Positions 1-11,587 of a stretch of DNA of 64,000 nucleotides are shown piece by piece (the first letter of the stretch is position 1; every line of letters begins with the position of its first letter). Source of the DNA: Rostratula benghalensis (lineage: Eukaryota > Chordata > Aves > Charadriiformes > Rostratulidae); the NCBI GenBank assembly GCA_013399305.1, contig VXAI01000038.1, positions 2,924,639 to 2,988,638 of the forward strand, written 5' to 3'. The notes below the pieces were generated by a model. The model worked only from the letters and a program-made list of their open reading frames with translations, was not told the origin of the DNA and made no database searches. Made by a program: the position numbers and the translations under genes.

Positions 1-3000
1 TACCACCAGACATGAACTTCTTAGAACTGAATTAAACCCACTTCAACAAGACTCATTTAAAGGCTACGTTTTCTAACTTGTGGAATTCCAGTATCAATGA
101 ATTGGGATCTCTCTCACAGTAAAGAGAGCCAAAGAAGAAATATGGAATAAACTCACATATCTTTGCAAGAATTATGATAATAAATTCATCTTGGCAGATA
201 GGATGACTTTTTCCAGAGGATAATTGTCCCTTCCTGGTTGCCAAGATACAGAATTTTCGCTCAAGAGCACATTTTTAAAATTGAGAGAATTTTTACAGTA
301 ATTTTAAGGTGGTCAAAGTCAAAGCAAAGTGGTGAGTAGTGAAACGGAAGTAATTTTGTTGAACACATACCAGAACCTAAACCAGTCAGGAAATATGCAA
401 TCTTCTGTGAATCCAATTTACTGAATTCATAGGAGTCATACAACTTAGAATAGAAAGGACAGAAAGAAAAGATTATTTTCTCCTGCTTTGTTTTAGTTCA
501 TGTTCAGTCCTTAGTAGCTTACTTAGTAACTAAACAAAAATCTGTCATTCTGTGAAAATCCTCCAATTAGAAACCTTTGCAATATGGAAGACTGATAAAG
601 AACTACATGAAATGCAATACTTGAGAACACTTCACCACATCCGGGAATCCAGAATACAAATCATGCAGCAAGGAGTTTAAGAGTTCAAGCAGACCACCAC
701 TATAATAATTGTATTAATTTACCACATCTTTCTGGAAACTCTCCAGCAATAACTAAGCCTCCTCTTCATTAAAGCTCCGAGCCCAGATTTTAGTGTGCAG
801 TACTGATGCAGTGCTGTTCCTGGCAAGTTCCAGTATCGGGGAGAGACGCTGCTGAGGCTGCTGCACTGGGGGAATCCGGAAATAAAGGTGGAATATTCCT
901 TCTCCCTCCCAAACAGACACTAGGACTATGTTCTGGTAACTCTCATTTGCGTTTCACTTTATCAAACAAACAATTTCCAGACTAAATAGTTACTCTGTCA
1001 TCTGCAAAATGCAGTGTGTGGACACTTGAATAAAGTCATTTCTGACCACCTAATCCACTTGCCCTAATCCACTTAGAGTTCCAGCAGGGCAAGAATTTGA
1101 TCAGTTTGCTGTGACTTGAAGAGGCACATGATCCTAGGTACACAGGATCACTGCAAACTTCAACACTATATGAACATCAGTTCGTTGATGGTCTCCTGTT
1201 GATGATGTTCTGTCAGCTACAGAGTGAAGTAATCCAGCCCATCATAGGATGGGAGGATGTTTTGAAATGTTTTTACATTATATATTTAACATATTTAAGA
1301 TACACTTTTTTAACCTATGGCTACTAAGAGTGCTCTAACCACATCATAAACTTATTTTTTCTCCCTGCTCCCTTCCCCATAGTTTCCTCACATGCGGCTG
1401 CCATGTGCTTGAATACTATTTTCTTGTGGTAACAACAGTGAAGATAATTACAAGGATTACAGTCAAATAAAGGTTGAATTGCCTTTCTTTAGGTCTGCAT
1501 TTTACTAAATTCACTAAAAGGAATAGTTAGTAACAGCTATAAGTAGGCACTCCTGATGCAAACAGCACTGTTTGTAAACAAACACAACTGCATTTAAACC
1601 AGTTGGTTTCTCACACGTGCCCACAAAAAGGGAAGTCCATGGAGTTTACTACATGGAGAATCCATTCATTATATACTCACAAAAAGAATCCATTTGGACA
1701 CAGATTACTTAAGAGTTCTGTGTGTAAAAAACCACTCTGACAGCAACTATTAACTGCAGGTTGTTTTTAACTGTAGCATAACACAACTTGATGAATTCTG
1801 AAAAAAATCTATTTTTGCATCACATGACTTGGTGCTCCTCCACAAGAGCAGGGCCTGTAACCCACTACACATCCAACTGTGTGCCAGGTAGTTCATCTGG
1901 CACACGCTCATGAATGGGTGAAGCACAGTCAATTAACACTGAAATCTCCTTCAACTTCAAACCATCAGGAGACCAGGAGTGTCTTTTTCCAATTACTGCA
2001 GTGGAGAGGACTGAAGGACCTCCCTACTCACACTATTCTACTGAAGACAGAAGCTTTATACTTGCACTGGAATTAGTCTCACAGTGCAATGCAACTGGGA
2101 GCACTCTTCTGCTTGCTGGCGCAGAGAAATACACCTTCTAAACACTTTCATAAACACATTATGCTCCATCTTAAGTATAATCTACTACACTTGTCACAGA
2201 GGTAACCGCTTAGTATCACTTACCATAAGGAATTGCTGATTTCTACTACAAGTTTTCACAGGTAGTTTCTAACGTTGTTGGGAGACCAATATCATGTCAC
2301 AAACAGTTTATCACATCTACGGATCATTACTCCTTCTCCCTCCTCCTCCTCTATTTAATTCATACAGAAATAGTCTTACTGAGGAGGACTCCATGCTTAA
2401 GATCCATAGGCATTTTTTGCAATCACATTTTGCAATGAGCACAGCCATGAGCAAATGGAGTATCTGGGCCAACGGGAATATCCAGCTGGGAAGGTACTGA
2501 CTTCACTTTCAGGCCTTGTCAGTGCCCATGTCAGCTGAGGCTCTGCTTTAGTCATGCCCTCTCCCCAGCCTCACTGGTGATCAACTATGAGCCACTGCAT
2601 TCATGTGGCTCTCTCTCAAAGTCTTACTTGGCAACGTAAGAATACATGGTGCTTTACAAGGGGATAGAACAATCTTTTACTTCCCTAGTGGCATTAAAAT
2701 CCATGGTATGACTGTGTTAATAAGTGCAAAGTGAGGCAACAACAGATAAGGAAAATAAAAGCAGAACTTTGAAAGTGTGTGTGAGGTCATACCAGCTCCA
2801 TTTTTGTCCTCTTCAGACTTTCATAACACAAAGTCCCTAAGAAACTATTACTGCTTGGACTGAAGCTGGAAAAGCCAAATCAAATCCAACATCTTCGCTA
2901 GCAAATGAATCTCTATCAGCGTGGTGGCTACTGCAAGTTTTGAAATAGAGCTAGGTGGGTTCTGATGAATACAATACAACAGAAAATGTGTCTTTGGTCA

Positions 3001-4694
3001 TCTTGAAACTTCACAAACTTCTCAAAGCTGCTGAAAGCTTTGCCTGAAAAACATTAGAGCTAAATTTTTCTAAGTAACCTCATGCAGCTGATTCTCCCAG
3101 TTCTTAAGTGGCCCTCATTTTCCTGTAGTTTCCTGCAGTTGACTTGACTGAGATGACTTCACTACAGATGAGCGAGGCTACCACTGGAAGGTCTCTCCCT
3201 GACCTGGCACATGTATCTGAACCACAGAAGTTCATCATTCTTGAGATCCGGGCCCACTGTGTCAAGCAGCACTGGAAGGCAGTAGAAGAACTCTCCATAT
3301 GGCACTGACCAACTCTATGATACATATGAATATAACAATGCAGGCAATGTTAGGATAAGCAGGATATTCCTGGCAAACACCCAGGTCTTCAATCCCAATG
3401 CTATTTTCTGAGAAACCCTATCAGAACGTATTCATTGTTTGACAGGGAAGAAGCTGCCAGGAATAGTGAAGAGAAAAACAAGGAACCAGACAGACAGGCA
3501 GATAAAGACAGAGGAGCTGGAAAATGGACAGATGAAGCAAATTCATGAAACTGAAAAGCAGCATCTGCAAACCTACTCCAGAAAATAATTGGTGGCTCCC
3601 AGACCCCTGTTCTGCATCCACATTGGGAAGGTCCTGGGAGGGAGAAAGTCTGTTAAGTGTTACATTATGCAGATGCTGGATTTCAAAAACCAGCACTTCA
3701 TTTTTGGATGATACCACATTTGTATAGTTTTTTACAAGAGAAAGATTTCTAGAAGTTTTTTTGGTATTATTTCTAATTCATAATTTAACACATTTGTTAC
3801 ACAACAACAAACATTAGCTGAATGTCATGAAGATGGGCGCTTGGTTTGTTTAGTTTGTTTTTTTAAATGTCTACAAGGTCTTGTCCAAGCTTAAGATTGA
3901 AATCAAACATCTCAAGTGTGAAATAACACAGCGATATTTGAAACATAAGTAGGTTTTTTAACTGACACCACTGTGGTAATACCGCTGTCTTTGTCATGCA
4001 TCTTACAGACTCCCAAATATTATATGCAAGTCAGGGGTATTAATCACAGATGACTCAACTGCTCCTTGACCAGACATGTGGCATATTAACCAACCTTTGT
4101 ACAGCATAAATCCTTGACCTTTTCCATCAATAGGACAACTGAAGCTGTTAAATGCTTTAAAGCCCATTTTTTTATAGTACTATTTTTCTTTTGATGAGAT
4201 ACAATACATAATTCTTTGCATTATGCAATGCTTTTTAGAAAGATTTTTTTATGATGTATGATATCTTCTTACCTTTGATGTTCAGTCTTCTGTAGAGGCT
4301 AATCTGTGGATGAGCTTTTTACAAGCCCCCTACTGTGAAACTCAAATCAAGTGTCCTTATGAATATGCATGAGCAAAACAACTAATATAGTCATTTTCTA
4401 TGGTTACTTACTGTGCTGGGTGGCCCTGGAAGCCATTCCAAATGGTTTTGATTTTGTGATTGAGATTCTTAATGGTAGTAATTATCTGCTGCAGCCATGC
4501 AGTACCAAACATGATGGGTGATAGAGATACTTAAAAAAAAAAAATAATTAGAAAACCCCAACAACCAGCAACCCTGAAGATGCTAATGCTCACATTTTAG
4601 TTCCTACAGGGCAATTAGCCCCTACTAATGATGTTTATATTTATATGCAAATGTATAAAAAAGAATCTTAACAGATACTTCCTACTTATGCTCC
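1..4694. other. Unannotated AT-rich DNA, no gene recognised
   Basis: No open frame here exceeds about 100 codons and none reads like a known protein. The stretch holds short homopolymers (for example an A-run near 4531-4543) and otherwise unique-looking sequence. No splice-bounded open interval, tRNA-like fold or repeat wording that I know was seen. It is best described as intergenic or intronic DNA. Confidence 0.6.
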
Positions 4695-4714
4695 TGGGAT
4701 AGTTGACTATCCCA
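4695..4714. repeat. Perfect 9-bp inverted repeat with 2-nt loop
   Basis: The arms TGGGATAGT and ACTATCCCA are perfectly complementary around a TG centre, and complementarity stops at the next base on each side. One such short palindrome is expected by chance in a window this size, so no function is claimed. Confidence 0.7.
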
Positions 4715-6269
4715 TCTGTCTGTAGAAAATATTTTCCATTAGCTGTGTGTGCTCCTGATTTGGCAATAAAACCTATTTAATCTTTAGTAATTTCTTTTTG
4801 ATTTTATGCTTTTCCATTTCCTTCAGCTCCATCATAAAAAATCTGTATTTAAGAATATTAGAGTTGCTTAGTGCATCAGCAAAGGTTTTAGGTACACTTT
4901 CATAAGTAACGAGTCATGCACAGAATTTTAATAATTTATACTATTTACATTTTCCCCTCATTCACCACTACTTTTTAACTCAACAGTAATAATTTGGTAG
5001 CCTAACAAACCTTTTAAAGGCACATCTTTGAAAGCCGCGCACTAGAGAGTCAGTGCTTACTTTCTAGACATCTCCATCACATGGAGGCGAGAGTAACAAG
5101 GAGGCCAGCGAGGTATAACCCAGCACCTTCTAAATGGGATAACAGTTTCTTCTTTCACTGGAAGCTGGTCTTCCAAGACTGAGCTTCTGAGCACAATGCA
5201 ATATAAAGCCATTACATCACAGCAAGTATTTAATTTAGGTTTGCACTAACCAGCCACCTAAGTCTCCTAGAAAGCAAGAAAATACATCCTTACAAAATAA
5301 GGATCTTTTACATTGTAATGATCCAAGAGGTTGAAATGCTTAGAGCTGGATATGCGCAAGTTACTGACAGAAGCTGTTAACAATTACAAAGCTGAATCAA
5401 GAGCCTCAGCCCAATATAAAAAGTTGGCTGATCAATGCTTTGAGAACTTTCAACCAGAGTTATTCAAGCCAAGTTAGAACAGAACCTAATGACCTTTTCA
5501 GATCAAATGCTGCTCTTCTTCCTGGGAATACAAATATGTAAAATCACTGACCAGCTAATTTGGGGGAGTTTTCTACCATTTCCAAAATTCTCCTGCATAC
5601 CACAGAATCCATAATTTGTTTGTGCTATTAAATCAACATGCCATATGTTTTGTATCTTTCACAACATTCATTATTTCTCCTGTGCAACAACCTCTGCAGC
5701 ACCAAAGCCAACTCTGAGCCTTTCTGCCTTTCCTGGGACAACCCCCACCCACTGTGCTTTCTTGTAACCCTCCCACTTGCTCTTAAGATATAATTATCTT
5801 CTTATTCATTCAAATTCTATAAAAACATTAGTAACCAGCTCCTAGCATCCTTAAATAATAATAATGGCAATAATAATATTAAATAGAGAAAAGGGTGCCT
5901 CAGCTATGGCTTTACTACACTTCAATTTAACTGTCTTGTTTTTCCGTTACGAATTCTCTATATACATACCTACTTATCACTAGTAGATAATTTGTTTCTA
6001 TTTATTATCCAGACTTTAGGAGCTTAGGAAAAGCAGTTGCCTTGCAGGTCCCTCATCCAATATCTGAACAATCAGAATGCATGACTAATTCTCATTAAGC
6101 TCAATGGCTTTAGCTGCAATTCCCCCACCTGTTCCCAAATTTAAGACTGAAATTTTTATTAACTCTTCCAAGCACAAGAAACAAGAGTAGTTGGGGTTTT
6201 TTCCTGAATTTTAATTACTGAATTGCAACAAGTCAGACTGTTCAAATGCCATCACGTCTGCCTCTTCCT
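4715..6269. other. Unannotated AT-rich DNA
   Basis: Nothing gene-like is visible. There is a short AAT-type simple stretch around 5855-5880 (runs of AATAATAAT interrupted by GGC). The remainder looks unique. Confidence 0.55.
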
Positions 6270-6287
6270 CCCCCCCACCCCTTGCCC
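6270..6287 (-). other. C-rich tract, minus-strand G-quadruplex motif
   Basis: Reading the plus strand, C7, A, C4, TTG and C3 follow each other. The minus strand therefore carries GGG, GGGG and a G7 run that can supply two G-triplets, with loops of 1 to 3 bases. This meets the usual G3+N1-7 pattern. It sits in a small pyrimidine-rich patch (6255-6290) in otherwise AT-rich DNA. Whether it folds in the cell cannot be judged. Confidence 0.5.
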
Positions 6288-9200
6288 ATTGTTCTCACAT
6301 ATCAGGAAAAAAAAATAGTAGAAAAGGTCTTGCATATGAATGTGTCCTCATATAATGTTTTTATTCAGAGAAGCTATAGTCTAATTTTCATGATCAGGCT
6401 TCTTAAAGATTTCACCTTCAGCCTGAATATAGCTGTGACAAGTAAGTCAAGGTCCAATGATTCCAATTAGAGAGGTTTTCTCATGAAGGTAAAGCATATT
6501 GCATTTCCTGACAATACTGTATTACAGCTGAATTATTGTGAAAGGGTTTATCTTTAAGGAGGGCAATAGTAGCTACAATCATCTTATTCAGTGACTAAAA
6601 ATTGTGACATAAAGCAATGGATAGCACAGAAATCTGCCAAGCTAGATCCTTTTTCTCCTATCAGTGCCACAAAGCAGAGCAATTACTTTCATGTGTTTTC
6701 ACTCTTAAAAAATATAAGGAAGTTGCAAATGGTGACACATTCTCAGCAATAATTAGACTAATAGTTTCCAATATCATTTGCAGTTCTATATAAAATTTTA
6801 CCTTTAAGATAAAACACCAAATCTCATTTAATAGTGATAAAATATTAATTGATATAATAAAGACTGTACACAGAAACATGTCTGTAAAACTGGAAAGGAA
6901 GATTAAAATAGGATTATATTTCATAATAAGAACATAAGGATTAAGGAAACAGCAAGTAGCAGATACTATCTACACAATCATGTTCAGCATTGTTTCTTTA
7001 TGGTACCATCTGCAGGCACAGGATAACTCTCAAATGACAGGGTTGTTTCAAGATGCAGCAAGTTTAAGTTACAGAACTCAGTTCACACCATGACTTGTCA
7101 TGTGAATATCTCATTCTTCACAACTGGGGCAGACGGACAGAAAACTAGTCAATTTTAAGGCAGGGAAACAGCTGAAAGAGCGAGAGATTCATTCCACCTG
7201 ACCTTAGGTGTTCAACCCAGGTCTCTATCAGAGTCTCAAGTCCCTAGTTCTCTTCCAGTCAGTGAAGATGTACCCTGTGCAGTTAACAGGCTGTTGTTGT
7301 CACTTACCTGAAGTCCACATGTTCTTTCGGATGGGATACAGGAAGTTGTGAATCAATTCACAGATGTAAAAACTACTTATTGTCATTAAAGGACCACAGT
7401 GCCTAGGTTGTTTAACCAATCAAGTGTTTAACTATTATTTTTGCTTTTCTACCTCCAAACAGTGTACTGATCTCATACTGATCCTTTAAAGGAGGTATTA
7501 TGCACTTGCCTTTTATTTGGCAAAAACCTCTATAGCAATGAATACCCAGAGACACTTCCTTAGGCACCTTAGTGAGAGAACTCATCCCCAACGGTGCAAC
7601 GAAGACTTGTGGTCAAGTCACAACACTAAGACAAACAGCAAGTACAAAGGACTTGGTTGTTTTCAGTGAGGAATTTATCCAGCCAGAAAAGGCAAAGGAA
7701 ACACAAACACAAAATTCCCAGGAAGAACTAATAGAATTTATAAACTAAGACTGCATACAGTGGCCAGCAAGGGAAGAAAATGTTTCTTTGACATTTATGC
7801 AAGGAAAGGAAATTGCCTGTTGAGAACTCAGGAGAGTTTGCTGGCACAAGGCACTGAAGAGGAATTGAACCAATGCCCTAAGAAAGGGAAGCTAAGATAC
7901 ATAGAAGCACTAAAACTGTTCAATAGAGGGAACCCTCCACTGCGTAACAGAACTATTCAGACAGCTGTGCCAACATCCCCTTATTGAATAAAGCATCATT
8001 CCCTTCATTATTTCACTAGTGCTACAGTTCACCAAGTAACAAAACCTGAACATCTACAAATAATTCCGTGTTACAAACCCAGTGTTTGACAAACCATCTA
8101 CCATTTGAACAACGTTGTGAATGTCCAAGGACTGGGATCCTGGACTGTTTGGTAGCTAATTGTGATGCTATCAGCATTCCCTGAGCTTTATACAAGTTAT
8201 TTGAGTGGGTCTATCAAGATATATTAACTGAACTGCTTGGAAGAATGCTTACATTGCAAAGGATATAGTAGCTTCTAATGTAAGAGACTGAAACCAGTCA
8301 ATAACGTGCAGCATCAGAACTGTGAACCATTGTGAATTAATAAGTAGGAATCAATAATAATCAATAATTTTCCCTATTTGATTATAAATACGAGGTCAGT
8401 GATAAAACTCAACATCTACAAGGTGCCTTTAAGTGCCTCAGTTGAAGTCAGAGGCTGAGGGTATTGTGCACAGACTGTCAATGACTTCCCATATACACTA
8501 ACGCCACACTGTCTGGAAACAAACTTACAGTTTCCCACACAGACAACTTAGAACACAGTCCGACCTTTTTATCCAAGAGGCCTTTTAGGCATGCATGCCT
8601 AGAGAGGTACCCACCAAAACCCTGTATGTGCCATTTCTATGATGTTTGGTTGGTCAATACTTACTTTGACGGAAGCAGCGCAGCAATCAATCTCTCTCAT
8701 AAGGCTGCCTAAATGTCTTTAGCCTAATGAATGCCAAGTGATACTTCTTTAGGAATTATTCCCAGTGACACAGGTTAGTTAAAGCTTAGCACAGCTTTCA
8801 ACTGCTATCGTGCTCCACACTGGTTGGAGAAATTTTACTGAATTCACTGCTATGGTTCTTTGCCGATATTGAAATTAGAGGCAGATCAAGATTCTCCATT
8901 AGATCAGTGTACAAGTATATGTACAGATATGCAGATATGCATATTATAGACTGTATTCTCTATTGTAAAGTAGGCACAAAATGTATTATTCTCTTGGGCT
9001 TTTAGCTGCTGAAATTTCCATACAAGTCCCTTCTCTACACAAGCCCAATACAGTTAGAAATAAGGAGGCAAAAATCTGAGTAACACTCACAAATTGGAAT
9101 TAAAAAAAACCCCAGAAGATCCCTGGGTTTAGATTCAGTTATTACATATCCTACAACTGGTACTTCTTAGCAAATTCTTCAAACAAATTCTTCCATTTCC

Positions 9201-9669
9201 AGTGGTCCTGTATATAATCTGCTAACACATTTGTAAATGGACATCAGTGTGGGTTTGTTTTTTTTTTTAAGTCTTCTCAGTTTAAATAATGTACCAGTTA
9301 CAACAAAGCATTACATTACACCTGACCTAAAATAGTTTCAGGTTACTTTCCCGTTTATGCTGAGTAAGGAATAATTGTTATTTATTAGGAATACTTCATT
9401 GTGTGCATAGTATACAATTTCTGGCGATGCTAATTACTCATTGTCTTGCTGTAAGTGCTCAGATGCTGTGCATGATGTGCCAGGTGAGGAAGTGTCCATA
9501 CTTGTAGGCAGCAACATCAACTTGCTTGTAAACAAATGCTTTCTGAGAAACCAAAGCTTTCCTGTTTTACAGAGGAGAAACTGAAATGAAGCCAACTTGT
9601 ATTGAATGAAGGAAAAGCTTTGGAAACCTGTAACAGAGTATTAGAATCTAGAAGCAATGAGTGGTGCTG
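6288..9669. other. Unannotated DNA, possibly with decayed ancient repeats
   Basis: No gene is recognised. Two stretches, about 7170-7280 and 8390-8600, contain wording such as ATTCCACCTGACCTTAGGTG and AGGTGCCT, which recalls old dispersed repeats of reptile and bird genomes. The match is too weak to name a family. A T11 run lies at 9258-9268, and a short CAGATATG duplication lies near 8923-8940. Confidence 0.4.
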
Positions 9670-10035
9670 GCCAAACACACAAGCATCAAATGAAGTGTGG
9701 CCAGCAGGGCGAGGGATGTGATTCTGTCCCCTTACTCAACTCTGGTGAGACCTCACCTGCAGTATTGCATCTGAGCTCTTGGGCCACCAACATAAGAAGG
9801 ACGAGGGTAACAGTTTTAAACTGTAAGAGGGGAAATTTAGATTAAATATTAGGAAGATACTCTTCAGTGTGAGGGTGGTGAAACATTGGAAGAGGTGTCC
9901 CAGAGAAGCTGTGGATGCCCCATCCTTAGAGATTTTTGAGGCCAGGCTGGACAGGGCTTTGAGCAACCTGGTCTAGTGGGAGGCGTCAAACCCAGGTGAC
10001 AGCTGGAACTCATTAATCTTTTAAGTCCACTCCAA
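9670..10035 (+). mobile_element. CR1 LINE 3' fragment with internal deletion
   Basis: This is a piece of the chicken-repeat-1 non-LTR retrotransposon, the dominant LINE of birds. It reads in order AGTGTGGCCAGCAG (from 9693), a segment ending in CATAAGAAGGAC (about 9803), then GGTAACAGTTTTAAACTG, a block with GAAGCTGTGGATGCCCCATC, and finally GAGCAACCTGGTCTAGTGGG before a decayed tail. These words occur in this order near the CR1 3' end. As I remember the family, roughly 250-300 bp that normally separate AAGAAGGAC from GGTAACGGTTTTAAACTG are missing, so the copy is internally deleted. It is also 5'-truncated, as nearly all CR1 copies are. The frames are broken and no protein is encoded. The 5' edge is uncertain by about 20 bp. 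Confidence 0.92.
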
Positions 10036-10319
10036 GTGTGGTCAGTCTATGAGCACAGCCATAGAGCCACCATTCTGTTCACTTAAAACTAAAAAATAAT
10101 AAAAATAAAAACGCACAGCTTCATCACTTACAGTACCTACATATGCAGGATGGCTCTGCTCCCAGTACAAACCACTCTGAAGCATTAGGCACAAGATGAA
10201 AACCCACATCTTCCAGCTTCATAGTCAATAACTCCTCCCTACATCACAGCATTTCCCACATAAATCACTCGGATCTTCCTTCCTACTTACCCCTCAGGGG
10301 AGGAGAAAACCCAGTCTGA

Positions 10320-10500
10320 CTGTGCTTTTGCATTTACATAGTGCTTTTTCATATGTAGACCTCAAAGCACTTTACAAGGATGGTTAAGCTTTATTAGCTG
10401 GATTTTACAGTTGGTCTAGCTAAGTAAAGAGATTTTAAGCAATTTGCAGGAGGCAATGTGGTCTACTGGATTAAACATGAGTCACATACCTTAGTCTTCA
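10320..10500 (+). mobile_element. Diverged ancient amniote dispersed repeat
   Basis: The segment reads TTGCATTTACATAGTGC, then CTCAAAGCACTTTACAAGG, then GATTTTACAG, followed by GGCAATGTGGTCTACTGG. This order recalls old SINE- or LINE-tail repeats found across amniotes. Their consensus has a 'tatagtgcctttcat ... caaagcgctttacaa ... attttacag' core and sometimes a 'gcagtgtggtctagtgg' block. Divergence is high, so the insertion is old. I cannot name the family safely: MIR-like, L3/CR1 tail and other ancient SINEs are all possible. No coding capacity is present. Confidence 0.5.
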
Positions 10501-11571
10501 CAGTACTGTTTCCAGCTCTGTATCAAACTTCCTATACAATCTGTTGTAACTTAACTTTACTTCCTTTTTATGTATTTTTTTAACACTGAAAATGAACTAA
10601 TCCATGTTTCTTCTAGGGAAACAGAAGGTACTGGTAAGAGGGAAGCCTCAGTTAGAATTCAAGGGTTTCATCTCCTTCCAGAAAAAACATGCTCACACAT
10701 GACGACAGTAGCACTATTTTCTCACTATGAGTTCTGTACTTCAGAGTTATTGGGAAAGTTGTTCAGAACTCCATTAAAAGCAACTGTAACTTCTTCCACA
10801 AACCAATGTTAAAAACTGGATCTACTTCAAGGCTTGTAATACACGATGCAATCCAACAATTCAAGAGGCACATAGGAATGTAACGTTCCTGGGTGATCCT
10901 ACCCCACCTTCCCCTAGACCTCTCCACAAACCAAAATAAAACAAACTAAAATGTTATTACCAATTGTTTAGTTGGCATATTAGGGAACTACTACAAGAGC
11001 TTTGAAATTTGAGTCTGGATTAAATACCCAAACACGCTGAAATTGACACCAGGATTCAACCTCAAACCAATTCACTGATTTTAACAGTATGTGTTGGCAA
11101 ACACATCTATAAGCAATCACACACTCTTGTTTACCTTTCAGCTACAAACATGGAGAACAGATCTCATTTTCTTATTAAAATCACTATGAAGTTATCAAGG
11201 GACTACTCGTAACTCAAGAGTTTCCACTACAGTGAAGGAAGATCATTACATTCATTCACAAAATACAGTCATTTTTTATGTTGTCAATTTTTATACATTC
11301 CATGCCTTAGAGATGGAGAACTACCATTCTACAATTGTGATAGGTAGCTTAGGTCATCTTGACCTACATTGTGGATCCTGAAAACTGAGTTTTATCAGTG
11401 TTTTTAAGATATTCTCACAACAAAAGAATAGTAATGAATTATCAGGTTGATATGGGACCTTACCATAAGAAGAGGGAAGAAATAGTTCCAGAGGAGGAAA
11501 AAGAATTGAAGAATCCCTGTTTGAAATCTGTCAGACTGGAAACCACTACAAGTCCATGAGAGTACCGAATT
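10501..11571. other. Unannotated AT-rich DNA
   Basis: No gene, RNA or recognisable repeat is visible. Open frames are short and look like chance. Confidence 0.5.
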
Positions 11572-11587
11572 AAAAAAAAAAAAAAAA
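11572..11587 (+). repeat. Poly-A run (A16)
   Basis: Sixteen uninterrupted A residues are followed by GAAAAAG. No retroposon body is recognisable immediately upstream, so this reads as a simple mononucleotide tract rather than a proven retroposon tail. Confidence 0.85.
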
